From Caldivirga sp. UBA161 (lineage in GTDB: Archaea > Thermoproteota > Thermoprotei > Thermoproteales > Thermocladiaceae), in assembly GCF_002506515.1 (NCBI RefSeq), contig NZ_DAXS01000067.1:1096-10941 (forward strand): a stretch of 9,846 nt of DNA, written 5' to 3'. Shown one piece after another: positions 1-6,546 of this stretch. Numbering within the stretch: the first letter of the stretch is position 1; each line of letters opens with the position of its first letter. The position numbers were made by a program, and so were the translations under genes. The notes beneath the pieces are model-generated. The model saw nothing but the letters and a program-made list of their open reading frames with translations, ran no database searches and was not told the origin of the DNA.

Positions 1-7
1 TGCAGAA

Positions 8-15
8 TATTTATA
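8..15 (-). promoter_or_regulatory. Possible TATA box for a gene off the left edge
   Basis: On the minus strand this reads TATAAATA. At the 26-nt spacing seen elsewhere in the window, the transcript would begin beyond position 1, so any gene it serves lies outside. It sits just after the stop codon of the PhoH-like gene, so it may drive the next minus-strand gene. No gene is visible to confirm it. Confidence 0.3.
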
Positions 16-46
16 CGACAATAGGCGAATTAGTCAGTTGATGCTA

Positions 47-1180
47 TTACTCTGAGGGCTGCTCCTCCTCAACAGCCCTCACACCAATGTTTAATAGCCT
101 CTTGAAAACCCTATCAAGAAGCCTAATGTAGATTCCCTTAGGCCCAACGAAGGCTCCCATTTCCCTCCTTAAGGTCACCTGTAGTTCAGGCCCAGCGAAG
201 TCAACATCAACAATATGCTTAGTTATCCAACTCATTGGGTGTATTGTTCTAATCCACTGCTTGAAGTCCAGGTTCATTTCAACTGTTCTAATTAGCTTGA
301 AGCCCGAATCATTCTCAATTGCCTTAATCCTCTCCCCACCCTTACCCACAACCCTACCTAAGTAACCCTCCTTAGCAACTATTAGCGCATCTGGAACATT
401 CTCTGATTTTATATCTAGGCTTTCCTTAATATCCCTAAAGCCCACCACTGTGACTACATCTGCATCTGGGGCATGAACCCTTATAACGTCTATTAGCTTC
501 TTCTCATCATCATTTAGGCCCCTCCTCCTTAGCCTAAGCTCAAACATTAGCTTAAGGCCCCTCTTAGCCCCAGGCCTAATTATATCCTTTAAACCCAGGT
601 CAACTACCATGGCTTTCTCCTCATTAAGAAGAACCTCCCTCATTAATGTTGCGCCATCCTTCTCAATACCCAATGGCCTCTGCAGTATTGGGTCACCAGC
701 GATAATTAACCTAGCGTTCCTACCCATCCTCATGAGGACTTCAGCAGCATTCTCAGGGGGAGCATGCTGCGCATCATCAAGCAGTATAACTGATTCATCA
801 AAGGTCCTACCCCTTAGGTAATTAACATCAGTTACAATGACTCTACCATCCCTAAGCATCTTCTCTACATCATCCCTGGACACCATGTAACCCAGTATGT
901 CGTATAAGTATTGACCAGCAACCCTGTAATATAAGTCACCCAACTCCTCGGGGGATTCAAGCCTACCGCTAGTTATATCTATTAGGGGCCTGGCTATTAT
1001 GAGCCTCTTAAACCGGCCACTTAATACTGCTGAAATACCGTAGATTACCGTTATGAAGCTTTTACCAGTTCCAGTTGGGCCAAAGGCTCCAATAACCTCA
1101 TTGCTATCATCCTTAAGCACATTAATTAACCTCTCCTGCCCCGTGGTAAGTGGCTTAACGTTATCGAATAGGCTGGACAT
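47..1180 (-). CDS. PhoH-like P-loop ATPase with C-terminal KH RNA-binding domain(s)
   Basis: Predicted cytoplasmic RNA-associated ATPase. Numbering is for the 378-residue form that starts at a TTG (1183). The Walker A motif GPTGTGKS is at about residues 35-42, Walker B VILLDDAQ at about 132-139, and the PhoH-type sensor AGDPILQ at about 162-168. The C-terminal part has a KH-type GxxG loop (GKGG, about 280-283) in a typical KH setting, and a second GxxG (GPKG, about 347-350) that may mark another KH fold. PhoH proteins are superfamily-1-like ATPases, and the KH domains imply an RNA substrate; the exact reaction is unknown. The ATG at 1180 follows the TTG directly and is preferred as the commoner start codon. 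A TATA-like tract lies 27 nt upstream. No PIN nuclease domain is present, unlike the PIN-PhoH (YlaK) type. The family call is firm; the role in RNA processing or decay is inferred. Confidence 0.88.
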   Translation of the reverse strand: MSSLFDNVKPLTTGQERLINVLKDDSNEVIGAFGPTGTGKSFITVIYGISAVLSGRFKRLIIARPLIDITSGRLESPEELGDLYYRVAGQYLYDILGYMVSRDDVEKMLRDGRVIVTDVNYLRGRTFDESVILLDDAQHAPPENAAEVLMRMGRNARLIIAGDPILQRPLGIEKDGATLMREVLLNEEKAMVVDLGLKDIIRPGAKRGLKLMFELRLRRRGLNDDEKKLIDVIRVHAPDADVVTVVGFRDIKESLDIKSENVPDALIVAKEGYLGRVVGKGGERIKAIENDSGFKLIRTVEMNLDFKQWIRTIHPMSWITKHIVDVDFAGPELQVTLRREMGAFVGPKGIYIRLLDRVFKRLLNIGVRAVEEEQPSE

Positions 1181-1203
1181 CAATGAACCTTACCTCACCT
1201 TAC

Positions 1204-1219
1204 TTTTAAACTTTATAAG
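1204..1219 (-). promoter_or_regulatory. TATA-box region of the PhoH-KH gene
   Basis: On the minus strand two overlapping A/T boxes, CTTATAAA and GTTTAAAA, lie upstream of the start. The nearer one is centred about 27 nt from the ATG at 1180, which predicts a leaderless transcript. The farther one would leave a leader of about 9 nt. A purine-rich GGTGAGGTAAGG lies between the boxes and the start and could act as a weak ribosome-binding site if the longer transcript is made. Confidence 0.55.
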
Positions 1220-1352
1220 ATAAAGGCCAATCATTTAAACCACAAACAGTGGGTAAGGCAGTGTAATTAAATAATGCAATCATTAATCCTGTTTACTGAA
1301 ATTTAAGTATTATTAAGGTAGTTCATTAATACGAACCTAGTTAATGTAGAAT

Positions 1353-2360
1353 TCATAAGTATGTGTCAAGGGTTATTTCAGCGATATCGTAGGCGTAGGC
1401 CGCTAACCTACCTACTGATTCAATCACTAGGTTTAACGGCCCCGTTATGTTATAGGCCTTAAGCGCATTATTAACCTCAACCCTCCTTTGCGCTATATTA
1501 TTCCTCATATCCAACACTGCCTGAGCCTTATCAACATCCTTGCTTAGGAAGGAGGATACTGCGGATTTATGAAGATCATTAACCTCATCACCAAGGGTCA
1601 GTATTAGGTTCGCCACATCCTCACTAATTGAACCAACCTCAAGCATCCATTGAGCAATCCTCCAGGAGTGGTCACCTGACCTTTCAAGTGACTTAGAGAC
1701 TAATAGGCAGGATAAGAGCTCAGGCCTATCATCAATTTCAACACTCTTCACACTTATTAAACCATTAACAGCCATGTTTATTAACCTGTGTATAAGCATG
1801 TAATTCCTATCAACGTCATAATCCCTATCCATAATATCCCTGGCCACGCTAAGCCTCTCCTCAGGATCCATTTTAATTAGACTTAAGGCATCCTTAAACA
1901 TCCCTGACACAACATTACTCATCCTAGCTATGAAGCTTTTAATAGGCATGTTGCTGGTGGGGGATAGTACAGTTACCTTAACTTCACCATTACCGTAACT
2001 TATGGTTTCAACTATGGGTACACGGACACTAATCTCCCTGGTGACTTCATCAATCAATTCCCTATCAATACCATTAGTGAACATAACCCTAATTACCTGG
2101 GCACCCTTAATGAATGCGCTTATAACCCTCCTAATGACTGAATCAGAACTCTCACCTGGCTTAACCTCAATAACCCTCTGGGTTTCAACATCATGAACCA
2201 TTAATGCAGGTAATACAGCAATCTCATAACCCCTAAACTCCAGGTAAACTGGATTACCCGCATTAATCCCAAGTACCTCAGCCCACCTCTTGGGTATAGT
2301 TACAGCTAATGAGGACTTACCTGCCACTTGAATTTTCCTAACCTCAATGGGGTTCTTCAC
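1353..2360 (-). CDS. PhoU-family protein with N-terminal AbrB/SpoVT DNA-binding domain
   Basis: A 335-residue protein. Residues 1-50 form an AbrB/SpoVT-type swapped-hairpin domain (VRKIQVAGKSSLAVTIPKRW, then an LGI..G..V.L pattern ending in IAVLP). The rest is helical and PhoU-like. One copy of the PhoU signature is clear (KSLERSGDHSWRIAQ, about 223-237). A second, degenerate copy lies near the C-terminus (ESVGRLAAYAYDIAEI, about 314-329) and lacks the acidic pair of the first. This AbrB-PhoU arrangement is known in archaea. Bacterial PhoU links phosphate transport (Pst) to signalling; no pst genes are in this window, so the target here is unknown. The start is GTG (2360), with a TATA-like CTTTATTA centred about 27 nt upstream. 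The gene lies head-to-tail upstream of the PhoH-like gene but is separated from it by a promoter-bearing gap, so the two need not be co-transcribed. Confidence 0.88.
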   Translation of the reverse strand: MKNPIEVRKIQVAGKSSLAVTIPKRWAEVLGINAGNPVYLEFRGYEIAVLPALMVHDVETQRVIEVKPGESSDSVIRRVISAFIKGAQVIRVMFTNGIDRELIDEVTREISVRVPIVETISYGNGEVKVTVLSPTSNMPIKSFIARMSNVVSGMFKDALSLIKMDPEERLSVARDIMDRDYDVDRNYMLIHRLINMAVNGLISVKSVEIDDRPELLSCLLVSKSLERSGDHSWRIAQWMLEVGSISEDVANLILTLGDEVNDLHKSAVSSFLSKDVDKAQAVLDMRNNIAQRRVEVNNALKAYNITGPLNLVIESVGRLAAYAYDIAEITLDTYL

Positions 2361-2383
2361 GTGGACACTACCTTGGTTAAGCC

Positions 2384-2391
2384 TAATAAAG
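2384..2391 (-). promoter_or_regulatory. TATA-like box of the AbrB-PhoU gene
   Basis: CTTTATTA on the minus strand, centred about 27 nt upstream of the GTG at 2360. This supports that GTG as the first codon of a leaderless mRNA. Confidence 0.5.
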
Positions 2392-2523
2392 GTTGTTCCT
2401 TACCCATTACTTTAAGTATTGTTTAATCATTAAGGCCACTTTACGCATTATCCTTAACCCATCATTGAAGCAGTAAGTAGAGTGCCTAGGTTTTAGCATT
2501 CATTGCAATTATTAATAAGCCTC

Positions 2524-2551
2524 ATTACCCCGCACCGTTTACGGGGTTAAT
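2524..2551. repeat. Inverted repeat / hairpin in the intergenic region
   Basis: The arms ACCCCG (2527-2532) and CGGGGT (2542-2547) enclose a 9-nt loop. ATT/AAT can extend the stem by 3 bp past one bulged T. A nested CCG-TTTA-CGG stem is an alternative fold. It starts just downstream of the palindromic TTATTAATAA box, whose predicted plus-strand start (about 2540) would fall inside it. It could be an operator, part of a small RNA, or neutral. Confidence 0.4.
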
Positions 2552-2646
2552 TAACCTTGAGGATACAGGAGGCACTTGGCTTTACAGCCTCAGCCCACTT
2601 AATAGCAGGAAAATGAAAGGTTACGTGAAAGTATTACGGACAGCTA

Positions 2647-2656
2647 TTTTTAAAAA
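2647..2656 (+). promoter_or_regulatory. TATA box of the S27ae gene; decides its start
   Basis: TTTTTAAAAA is centred about 27 nt upstream of the ATG at 2679 and only about 18 nt upstream of the ATG at 2670. It lies inside the longest open frame, which argues against the far-upstream ATG at 2613 as the start. Confidence 0.65.
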
Positions 2657-2678
2657 GGGAGCTCACTGCATGTTGAGT

Positions 2679-2885
2679 ATGAGTAAGGCTGTTAAGGCAA
2701 GGGCACACACGTGGTATACCATAGACATGGAGAAGGGCGTGTTTAGGTTTAATAAGAGGCTATGCCCTAGGTGTGGTTCAGTGATGGCTTACCATAAGGA
2801 ACCAGTACCCAGGTGGCATTGTGGCAAATGTGGTTACACCATATTTGAAAGTCAAGCACCAAGGCAGAGGCCAAGGCAGAGGTAA
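2679..2885 (+). CDS. rps27ae: 30S ribosomal protein S27ae
   Basis: A small zinc-ribbon protein of the archaeal 30S subunit, homologous to the ribosomal part of eukaryotic S27a/eS31. The zinc ligands are two CxxC pairs: C29/C32 (LCPRCGS) and C48/C51 (WHCGKCGYT), numbered from the ATG at 2679. The product is 68 residues, a normal length for the family. The open frame extends 22 codons upstream to an ATG at 2613, but that extension would contain the gene's own TATA box and does not look like the family, so I start at 2679. The ATG at 2670 is the next best choice. The C-terminal tail is a basic PRQRPRQR encoded by a perfect 12-nt tandem repeat. Kae1 follows after 105 bp with its own promoter. No rps24e, a frequent archaeal neighbour, is visible upstream. 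Confidence 0.9.
   Translation: MSKAVKARAHTWYTIDMEKGVFRFNKRLCPRCGSVMAYHKEPVPRWHCGKCGYTIFESQAPRQRPRQR
2859..2882 (+). repeat. Perfect 12-nt tandem duplication in the S27ae C-terminus
   Basis: CCAAGGCAGAGG occurs twice back to back (2859-2870 and 2871-2882), right before the stop codon. It encodes PRQR twice and gives the ribosomal protein a short basic tail beyond the conserved zinc ribbon. Confidence 0.9.
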
Positions 2886-2960
2886 GTGAATTAAGGACCC
2901 ATAATTAGCATATTTACCCTTAAGGTGATTGAAATGAATTCATTATAAGTTGAGTTATAA

Positions 2961-2968
2961 TTTAAATA
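2961..2968 (+). promoter_or_regulatory. TATA box of kae1; decides its start
   Basis: TTTAAATA is centred 26 nt upstream of the ATG at 2991. The earlier in-frame ATGs at 2982 and 2985 would be only 17-20 nt away. This favours the third ATG and a leaderless mRNA. Confidence 0.65.
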
Positions 2969-2990
2969 GAACCTAAGGCATATGATGCAT

Positions 2991-3980
2991 ATGATAGTTC
3001 TCGGTATTGAATCCACAGCCCACACCATAGGGGTGGGGGTAGTCGATGATGATGGAGTATTAGCTAATGAGAATGAAACATATACGCCGCCTCAAGGCTC
3101 AGGCATTCACCCCAGGGAGGCTGCAGATCATCATGCAGTGAAGGCACCGTATTTAGTTAAGAAGGCTTTAGATAAGGCTAGGGTTAAGTTAAGCGACCTT
3201 GATGCAGTAGCCTTCTCTCAAGGACCCGGCTTAGGGCCAGCCTTAAGGGTTGGGGCAACTGTGGCTAGGTTCATAGCGATTAAGTATGGTAAACCACTTG
3301 TACCTGTCCATCATGGGGTAGCCCACATTGAGATAGCTAAAATGACCACGGGCGCTAAGGACCCGTTAGTACTCTTGGTCTCAGGTGGGCACACCATGGT
3401 AACCGCCTACTCAGGTGGTAGGTATAGGGTCTTTGGGGAGACGATGGACATATCTGTGGGTAATTGCCTCGACATGTTCGCCAGGTTCCTTGGCCTACCT
3501 AACCCTGGTGTGCCGCACCTTGAGGAATGCGCCAGTAAGGGTAAGGTGATGCTGGAATTACCCTACACTGTTAAGGGGCAAGACATGTCCTTCGCAGGCC
3601 TATACACTGCAGCGGTGAAGTTAGTTAAGGGAGGGAAGAGGGTTGAAGACGTTTGCTTATCCATAGTTAACACAGCATACTACATGCTTGCTGAGGTAAC
3701 TGAGAGGGCCTTAGCGCTACTGGGTAAGAGGGAGATTGTGTTGGCTGGTGGTGTTGCTAGGAGCCCCATATTAAGGAACATAATGGAGATTGTTGCATCA
3801 GAATACACGGCAACCCTGCACGTTGTCCCTCCTGAATATGCAGGTGATAATGGTGCCATGATTGCTTGGACTGGTTTACTAGCCTATAAAAGCGGCGTAA
3901 CCATTAGTATTGAGGATAGTGTAATCAAGCAGAGGTGGAGGATTGATGAGGTTCCAATACCCTGGGTTAAGTTACAGTAG
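2991..3980 (+). CDS. kae1: tRNA N6-threonylcarbamoyladenosine transferase Kae1 (TsaD/Kae1/Qri7 family)
   Basis: Catalytic subunit of the archaeal KEOPS complex. It transfers the threonylcarbamoyl group from threonylcarbamoyl-AMP to A37 of ANN-decoding tRNAs. With the start at 2991 the protein has 329 residues and begins MIVLGIESTAHT, the standard archaeal N-terminus. The ASKHA-fold metal ligands are visible: H108 and H112 in HHGVAHIEIA, and D286 in GDNGAMIAWTG. They match His107, His111 and Asp285 of the Pyrococcus enzyme to within one residue. LVSGGHT and GETMDISVGN form the nucleotide-site loops. The protein ends after the Kae1 domain, so the Bud32 kinase is not fused as it is in many euryarchaea, and must be encoded elsewhere. 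Two more in-frame ATGs (2982, 2985) lie just upstream. The gene has its own promoter, in a plus-strand block with S27ae and aIF2-beta. Confidence 0.96.
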   Translation: MIVLGIESTAHTIGVGVVDDDGVLANENETYTPPQGSGIHPREAADHHAVKAPYLVKKALDKARVKLSDLDAVAFSQGPGLGPALRVGATVARFIAIKYGKPLVPVHHGVAHIEIAKMTTGAKDPLVLLVSGGHTMVTAYSGGRYRVFGETMDISVGNCLDMFARFLGLPNPGVPHLEECASKGKVMLELPYTVKGQDMSFAGLYTAAVKLVKGGKRVEDVCLSIVNTAYYMLAEVTERALALLGKREIVLAGGVARSPILRNIMEIVASEYTATLHVVPPEYAGDNGAMIAWTGLLAYKSGVTISIEDSVIKQRWRIDEVPIPWVKLQ

Positions 3981-4164
3981 TTTCCCTTAAGATCAGGTTC
4001 CTCAACCACATGGCTAAAGATCACATAATTAATCACCATGGCTCCTCTAGGCAGCTTATTAGCAAAGCCTTTTCAATACCCTAAGTTTCAAGAAACCACG
4101 ATTAAATATGTTAATACAGTAATCATCTAAGCCGGCATCATTAGCCTTAAGTGATTCCTATACA

Positions 4165-4172
4165 CTTATAAG
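4165..4172 (+). promoter_or_regulatory. TATA box of the aIF2-beta gene
   Basis: CTTATAAG is centred 26 nt upstream of the ATG at 4195. It predicts a leaderless transcript. The rest of the 214-bp gap after kae1 shows no gene or clear RNA. Confidence 0.6.
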
Positions 4173-4194
4173 TGGGTACTGTGGGGTTTGTTTA

Positions 4195-4605
4195 ATGTCA
4201 GTGGATCCAACTTACCTTAAGTTACTTGAAAGAGCCTACAAGATAGTGACTCCTAAGGTTGAGAGGAGGAGGGAGATACCTAAGCTTAGCGTTGAGATTG
4301 AACCCAGGAGGACCATAATTAAGAACTTTAAGGACATAGCTGATAGGTTAAATAGGGATGTTACCCACATGGCTAGGTTTTTCATTAAGGAACTGGCTGT
4401 ACCGGGTAATGTTGACTCTAATGGATCCCTAGTAATATATGCTGAACGCACTCCAAGAACCCTTGAGGCAGTTTACGATAGGTATATTAAACTTTATGTG
4501 ACGTGCCCAGTCTGCGGTTCCATAGACACTTACCTTACTAAGGAGGATAGAATATACGTATTAGTTTGCACAGCCTGTGGAGCCAGAACCCCTAGGAGGG
4601 CTTAA
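4195..4605 (+). CDS. Translation initiation factor aIF2 subunit beta
   Basis: Beta subunit of the archaeal aIF2 heterotrimer, which brings initiator Met-tRNA to the 30S subunit with aIF2-gamma bound to GTP. The length of 136 residues is normal for archaea. The central alpha-beta domain is recognisable from REIPKLSVEIEPRRTIIKNF and the FKDIADRLNRD segment. The C-terminal zinc ribbon uses C104/C107 (TCPVCGS) and C125/C128 (VCTACGAR). The N-terminal helix (YLKLLERAYK) is where the family contacts aIF2-gamma. The ATG start is supported by a TATA box 26 nt upstream. It converges with the regulator gene on the other strand, with stop codons 38 bp apart. No other aIF2 subunit gene is in the window. 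Confidence 0.95.
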   Translation: MSVDPTYLKLLERAYKIVTPKVERRREIPKLSVEIEPRRTIIKNFKDIADRLNRDVTHMARFFIKELAVPGNVDSNGSLVIYAERTPRTLEAVYDRYIKLYVTCPVCGSIDTYLTKEDRIYVLVCTACGARTPRRA

Positions 4606-4643
4606 GATAAAGGCCACTGAACCACCGGCTAATGCTGCCTTAA

Positions 4644-5075
4644 TTAATGCTTACCCGTTGCATTTAATGCCGCGTCCTCAAAGGTTATGGGCTTACCATG
4701 GGGGCAGGAACTTGGCTTACCCATATTCTCGTAGAGCTTCCTGAGAACTTCAATAGGCATTGTCGTCTCCATTTTTGATGCAAGCCTGCAAGCCTCCTCA
4801 ACACTGAAGCCTAGGCTAACGAGCCAGGTTTCAATTATCCTATGACTATTATCAACCAACTCAAGAAGCATCCTACCGTCACTTGTTAGGCAGACTCCAT
4901 CAGGGTTCTTAGTTACGAAACCCTTTGAGGCTAAGTGGTTAATCTCCTCATAGACGCTTGATGCTGACCTACCTAGCTTCCTGGATAATGATGTTATCGA
5001 TATTGGTGAACCTTCATTATTAATGGCCCTTAAATACTCAAGCTCCTTCACAGTAACCTCCCCCAAGTCAACCAT
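4644..5075 (-). CDS. DtxR/MntR-like transcriptional regulator with altered metal ligands
   Basis: A winged-helix DNA-binding domain (ITSLSRKLGRSASSVYEEINHL as recognition region, then a wing up to LTSDGR) is followed by the DtxR-type dimerisation domain (SHRIIETWLV to CPHGKPI). In the 160-residue frame from the ATG at 5126, H95 and E99 match DtxR H79 and E83, and E120 matches E105. By my manual alignment C113 takes the place of H98, S117 of C102 and T121 of H106, so metal binding may differ or be lost. There is no SH3-like third domain, as in MntR. I prefer the ATG at 5075 (143 residues, usual MntR size, TATA box 25 nt upstream). The ATG at 5126 follows the pyruvate kinase stop by 3 nt and would suit co-translation in an operon. 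Targets are unknown; autoregulation is plausible but no operator was recognised. Confidence 0.8.
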   Translation of the reverse strand: MVDLGEVTVKELEYLRAINNEGSPISITSLSRKLGRSASSVYEEINHLASKGFVTKNPDGVCLTSDGRMLLELVDNSHRIIETWLVSLGFSVEEACRLASKMETTMPIEVLRKLYENMGKPSSCPHGKPITFEDAALNATGKH

Positions 5076-5096
5076 ATGTTGAATCCAGGGGAGGTG

Positions 5097-5104
5097 TTTA
5101 AATA
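5097..5104 (-). promoter_or_regulatory. TATA-like box inside the upstream part of the regulator frame
   Basis: TATTTAAA on the minus strand is centred 25 nt upstream of the ATG at 5075 and lies downstream of the ATG at 5126. If used, it makes the shorter regulator from its own transcript, independent of pyruvate kinase. Confidence 0.5.
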
Positions 5105-5129
5105 GCTTAGGTCTTAATTTACACATGAA

Positions 5130-6500
5130 CTAGGCCCTAATGAGTTTAATCACATGCTCATACTCACCTACACCTGGTCTAAGGCCATATGTTAATATTA
5201 CTAGGTCGCCGTGCTTTATTAAACCCTCCTTAATGTATGTGTTTAAGGTATCCACCATACCCTTATCGTAGTCCTGGTCATTAATGACCCTAGCCTCAAC
5301 ACCCCAAAGCAGCTTAAGCCTACGGAACACTGTATCACTTGGGGTACCAACCAATACCTGTACTTTAGGCCTATACCTGGAAAGCCTAATGGCGGTTAAA
5401 CCACTCTTAGTGAAGACCACTATCTTTGCACCTATGCTATTAGCTAACTCAGCAACCCCTAATGCAAACCTCATCCTCTCATCAAATATAGTTAAATCAG
5501 CCCTAAAACCTGGGGTTACTTGATCATCGTAGTTATCCACTATTCTCCTAAGCCACTCAACGGCTTCAATTGGGTAATTACCCATTGTTGTTTCATCAGT
5601 TAAAAGCAGTGAGTCAACACCCTGAAGCACACTGGTCATTACATCAACTACCTCCGCCCTAGTGGGTACTGGGTTATTAACCATAGATTCAAGGAGTTGA
5701 GTAGCCACCATTACTGGCTTACCGCAGGCATGCGCTGCTGTAATTATCTTCTCCTGAATCTTAGGAACCTCCTCCAGGTTAAACACCATGCCTAAGTCAC
5801 CCCTAGCCACCATGACGTAGTCAGCATTGCAAGCTACATCCCTTATACTCCTTATTGCGCTGGCCGTCTCAACCTTAACAATAATCATTGGTGCGTAGTT
5901 GAGGCTCCTTAAGTACTCCTTAGCGTTCTCAATATCTTCAACACTCCTAACGTGGCTTAACCCAAGGTACTCTAGGTTATACTTAGCGGCAACCTTAATG
6001 GCCTCCTTATCCCTATCCCCAAGTATTGGGAGCGGGTAGTCCTTATTCATTATTGTTATTGACTTATGCGTCCTAATTATGCCGTTTGTTAAGGCTACTG
6101 CAGTAACCTCATTATTACCTTTACTAACCACCTCAAGCTTTATCCTACCATCATCCATTATAATTACGTCACCCTTATCAATAATACTGAAGAACTCCTT
6201 AACAGGCACTGGTACGTAACCCTTACCCTCATTAGCCAGTTTAAAGGTTAATGAATCACCCTTACTGAAGGGTAAGTCAACCATTTCACCAGTTCTTACC
6301 CCTGGCCCCGGTAAGTCACCAAGTATGGGGATGCTTGGGTTAATCCTCCTAATTAACTCAATCCTACTTACCCATGTATTTAAGTCGCCGTGGGAGAAGT
6401 TAACCCTAGCCCCATCAATTAACTTAATTAGCTTCTCAGCAACCTCAGGCTTCTCCGATGAGGGCCCAATTGTAGCCACTATCTTAACTTTACTAACCAT
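5130..6500 (-). CDS. pyk: Pyruvate kinase
   Basis: Converts phosphoenolpyruvate and ADP to pyruvate and ATP, the last step of glycolysis, in the cytoplasm. It is 456 residues, a normal archaeal length. Visible motifs: KIVATIGPSS (5-14); ARVNFSHG (31-38) with substrate-site R32, N34 and S36; IIVKVETA (206-213) with catalytic K209 and metal ligand E211; ARGDLG (232-237) with metal ligand D235; and MVATQLLESM (264-273) followed by PTRAEVVDV. The region before about residue 165 includes the inserted B domain (GPGVRTG to about 155), and the C-terminal regulatory-type domain (about 335-456) is complete. DETTMGNYP replaces the more usual GETAKGKYP. The gene follows the galactokinase-like gene by 46 bp but has its own TATA box. 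Its stop codon is 3 nt before an ATG of the DtxR-like regulator, which suggests at least partial co-transcription. Confidence 0.96.
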   Translation of the reverse strand: MVSKVKIVATIGPSSEKPEVAEKLIKLIDGARVNFSHGDLNTWVSRIELIRRINPSIPILGDLPGPGVRTGEMVDLPFSKGDSLTFKLANEGKGYVPVPVKEFFSIIDKGDVIIMDDGRIKLEVVSKGNNEVTAVALTNGIIRTHKSITIMNKDYPLPILGDRDKEAIKVAAKYNLEYLGLSHVRSVEDIENAKEYLRSLNYAPMIIVKVETASAIRSIRDVACNADYVMVARGDLGMVFNLEEVPKIQEKIITAAHACGKPVMVATQLLESMVNNPVPTRAEVVDVMTSVLQGVDSLLLTDETTMGNYPIEAVEWLRRIVDNYDDQVTPGFRADLTIFDERMRFALGVAELANSIGAKIVVFTKSGLTAIRLSRYRPKVQVLVGTPSDTVFRRLKLLWGVEARVINDQDYDKGMVDTLNTYIKEGLIKHGDLVILTYGLRPGVGEYEHVIKLIRA

Positions 6501-6521
6501 ACGGCAACCTTACCTTAACCC

Positions 6522-6532
6522 TTTTTAAATAA
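6522..6532 (-). promoter_or_regulatory. TATA box of pyk
   Basis: On the minus strand TATTTAAAAA lies about 26-28 nt upstream of the ATG at 6500. It gives pyk its own leaderless promoter in the 46-bp gap after the galactokinase-like gene. Confidence 0.6.
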
Positions 6533-6546
6533 ATCACGCTAATATT

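Larger units (their letters stand above)
2361..2678. other. Divergent intergenic region between the PhoU-like gene and S27ae
   Basis: About 318 bases without a convincing gene. The ends hold the PhoU-like promoter (minus) and the S27ae promoter (plus). The middle holds an A/T palindrome TTATTAATAA (2509-2518), a GC-rich hairpin (2524-2551), and a further GC-richer stretch (about 2556-2600) with several weak stem options such as GAGGC/GCCTC. I see no tRNA T-loop signature, no clear C/D box pair, and only open frames of 30 codons or fewer. Confidence 0.6.

Noticed and set aside
609..821. 70-codon plus-strand open frame within the PhoH-KH gene
   Set aside because: It is antisense to the Walker B region of a well-supported gene, with no promoter or family features. 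The same applies to other opposite-strand frames inside the PhoU-like, aIF2-beta, pyk and kinase genes.
1216..1229. 14-nt exact repeat TAAGATAAAGGCCA, also at 4603-4616
   Set aside because: By a rough estimate one such match in about 10 kb (both strands) is near chance, and the two sites have different contexts (a promoter versus a stop codon).
47..2360. A phosphate-regulon cluster, suggested by the neighbouring PhoH-like and PhoU-like genes
   Set aside because: The PhoH name is historical and here the ATPase has KH domains; no Pst transporter or two-component genes are nearby, and the gap holds a separate promoter.
2550..2612. Short peptides readable on both strands before S27ae (for example a TTG-initiated frame of about 20 codons)
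   Set aside because: Too short, with no ribosome-binding or promoter support at the right distance, and no recognisable ribosomal S24e remnant.
2613..2678. N-terminal extension of S27ae from an upstream ATG
   Set aside because: It contains the likely TATA box of the gene and would make the protein longer than the family norm with no conserved residues.
3981..4194. Search for a C/D box sRNA or split-tRNA piece between kae1 and aIF2-beta
   Set aside because: Only partial box C-like matches and no box D at a suitable distance; no tRNA T-loop or acceptor-stem pattern. Nothing beyond the aIF2-beta promoter can be supported.
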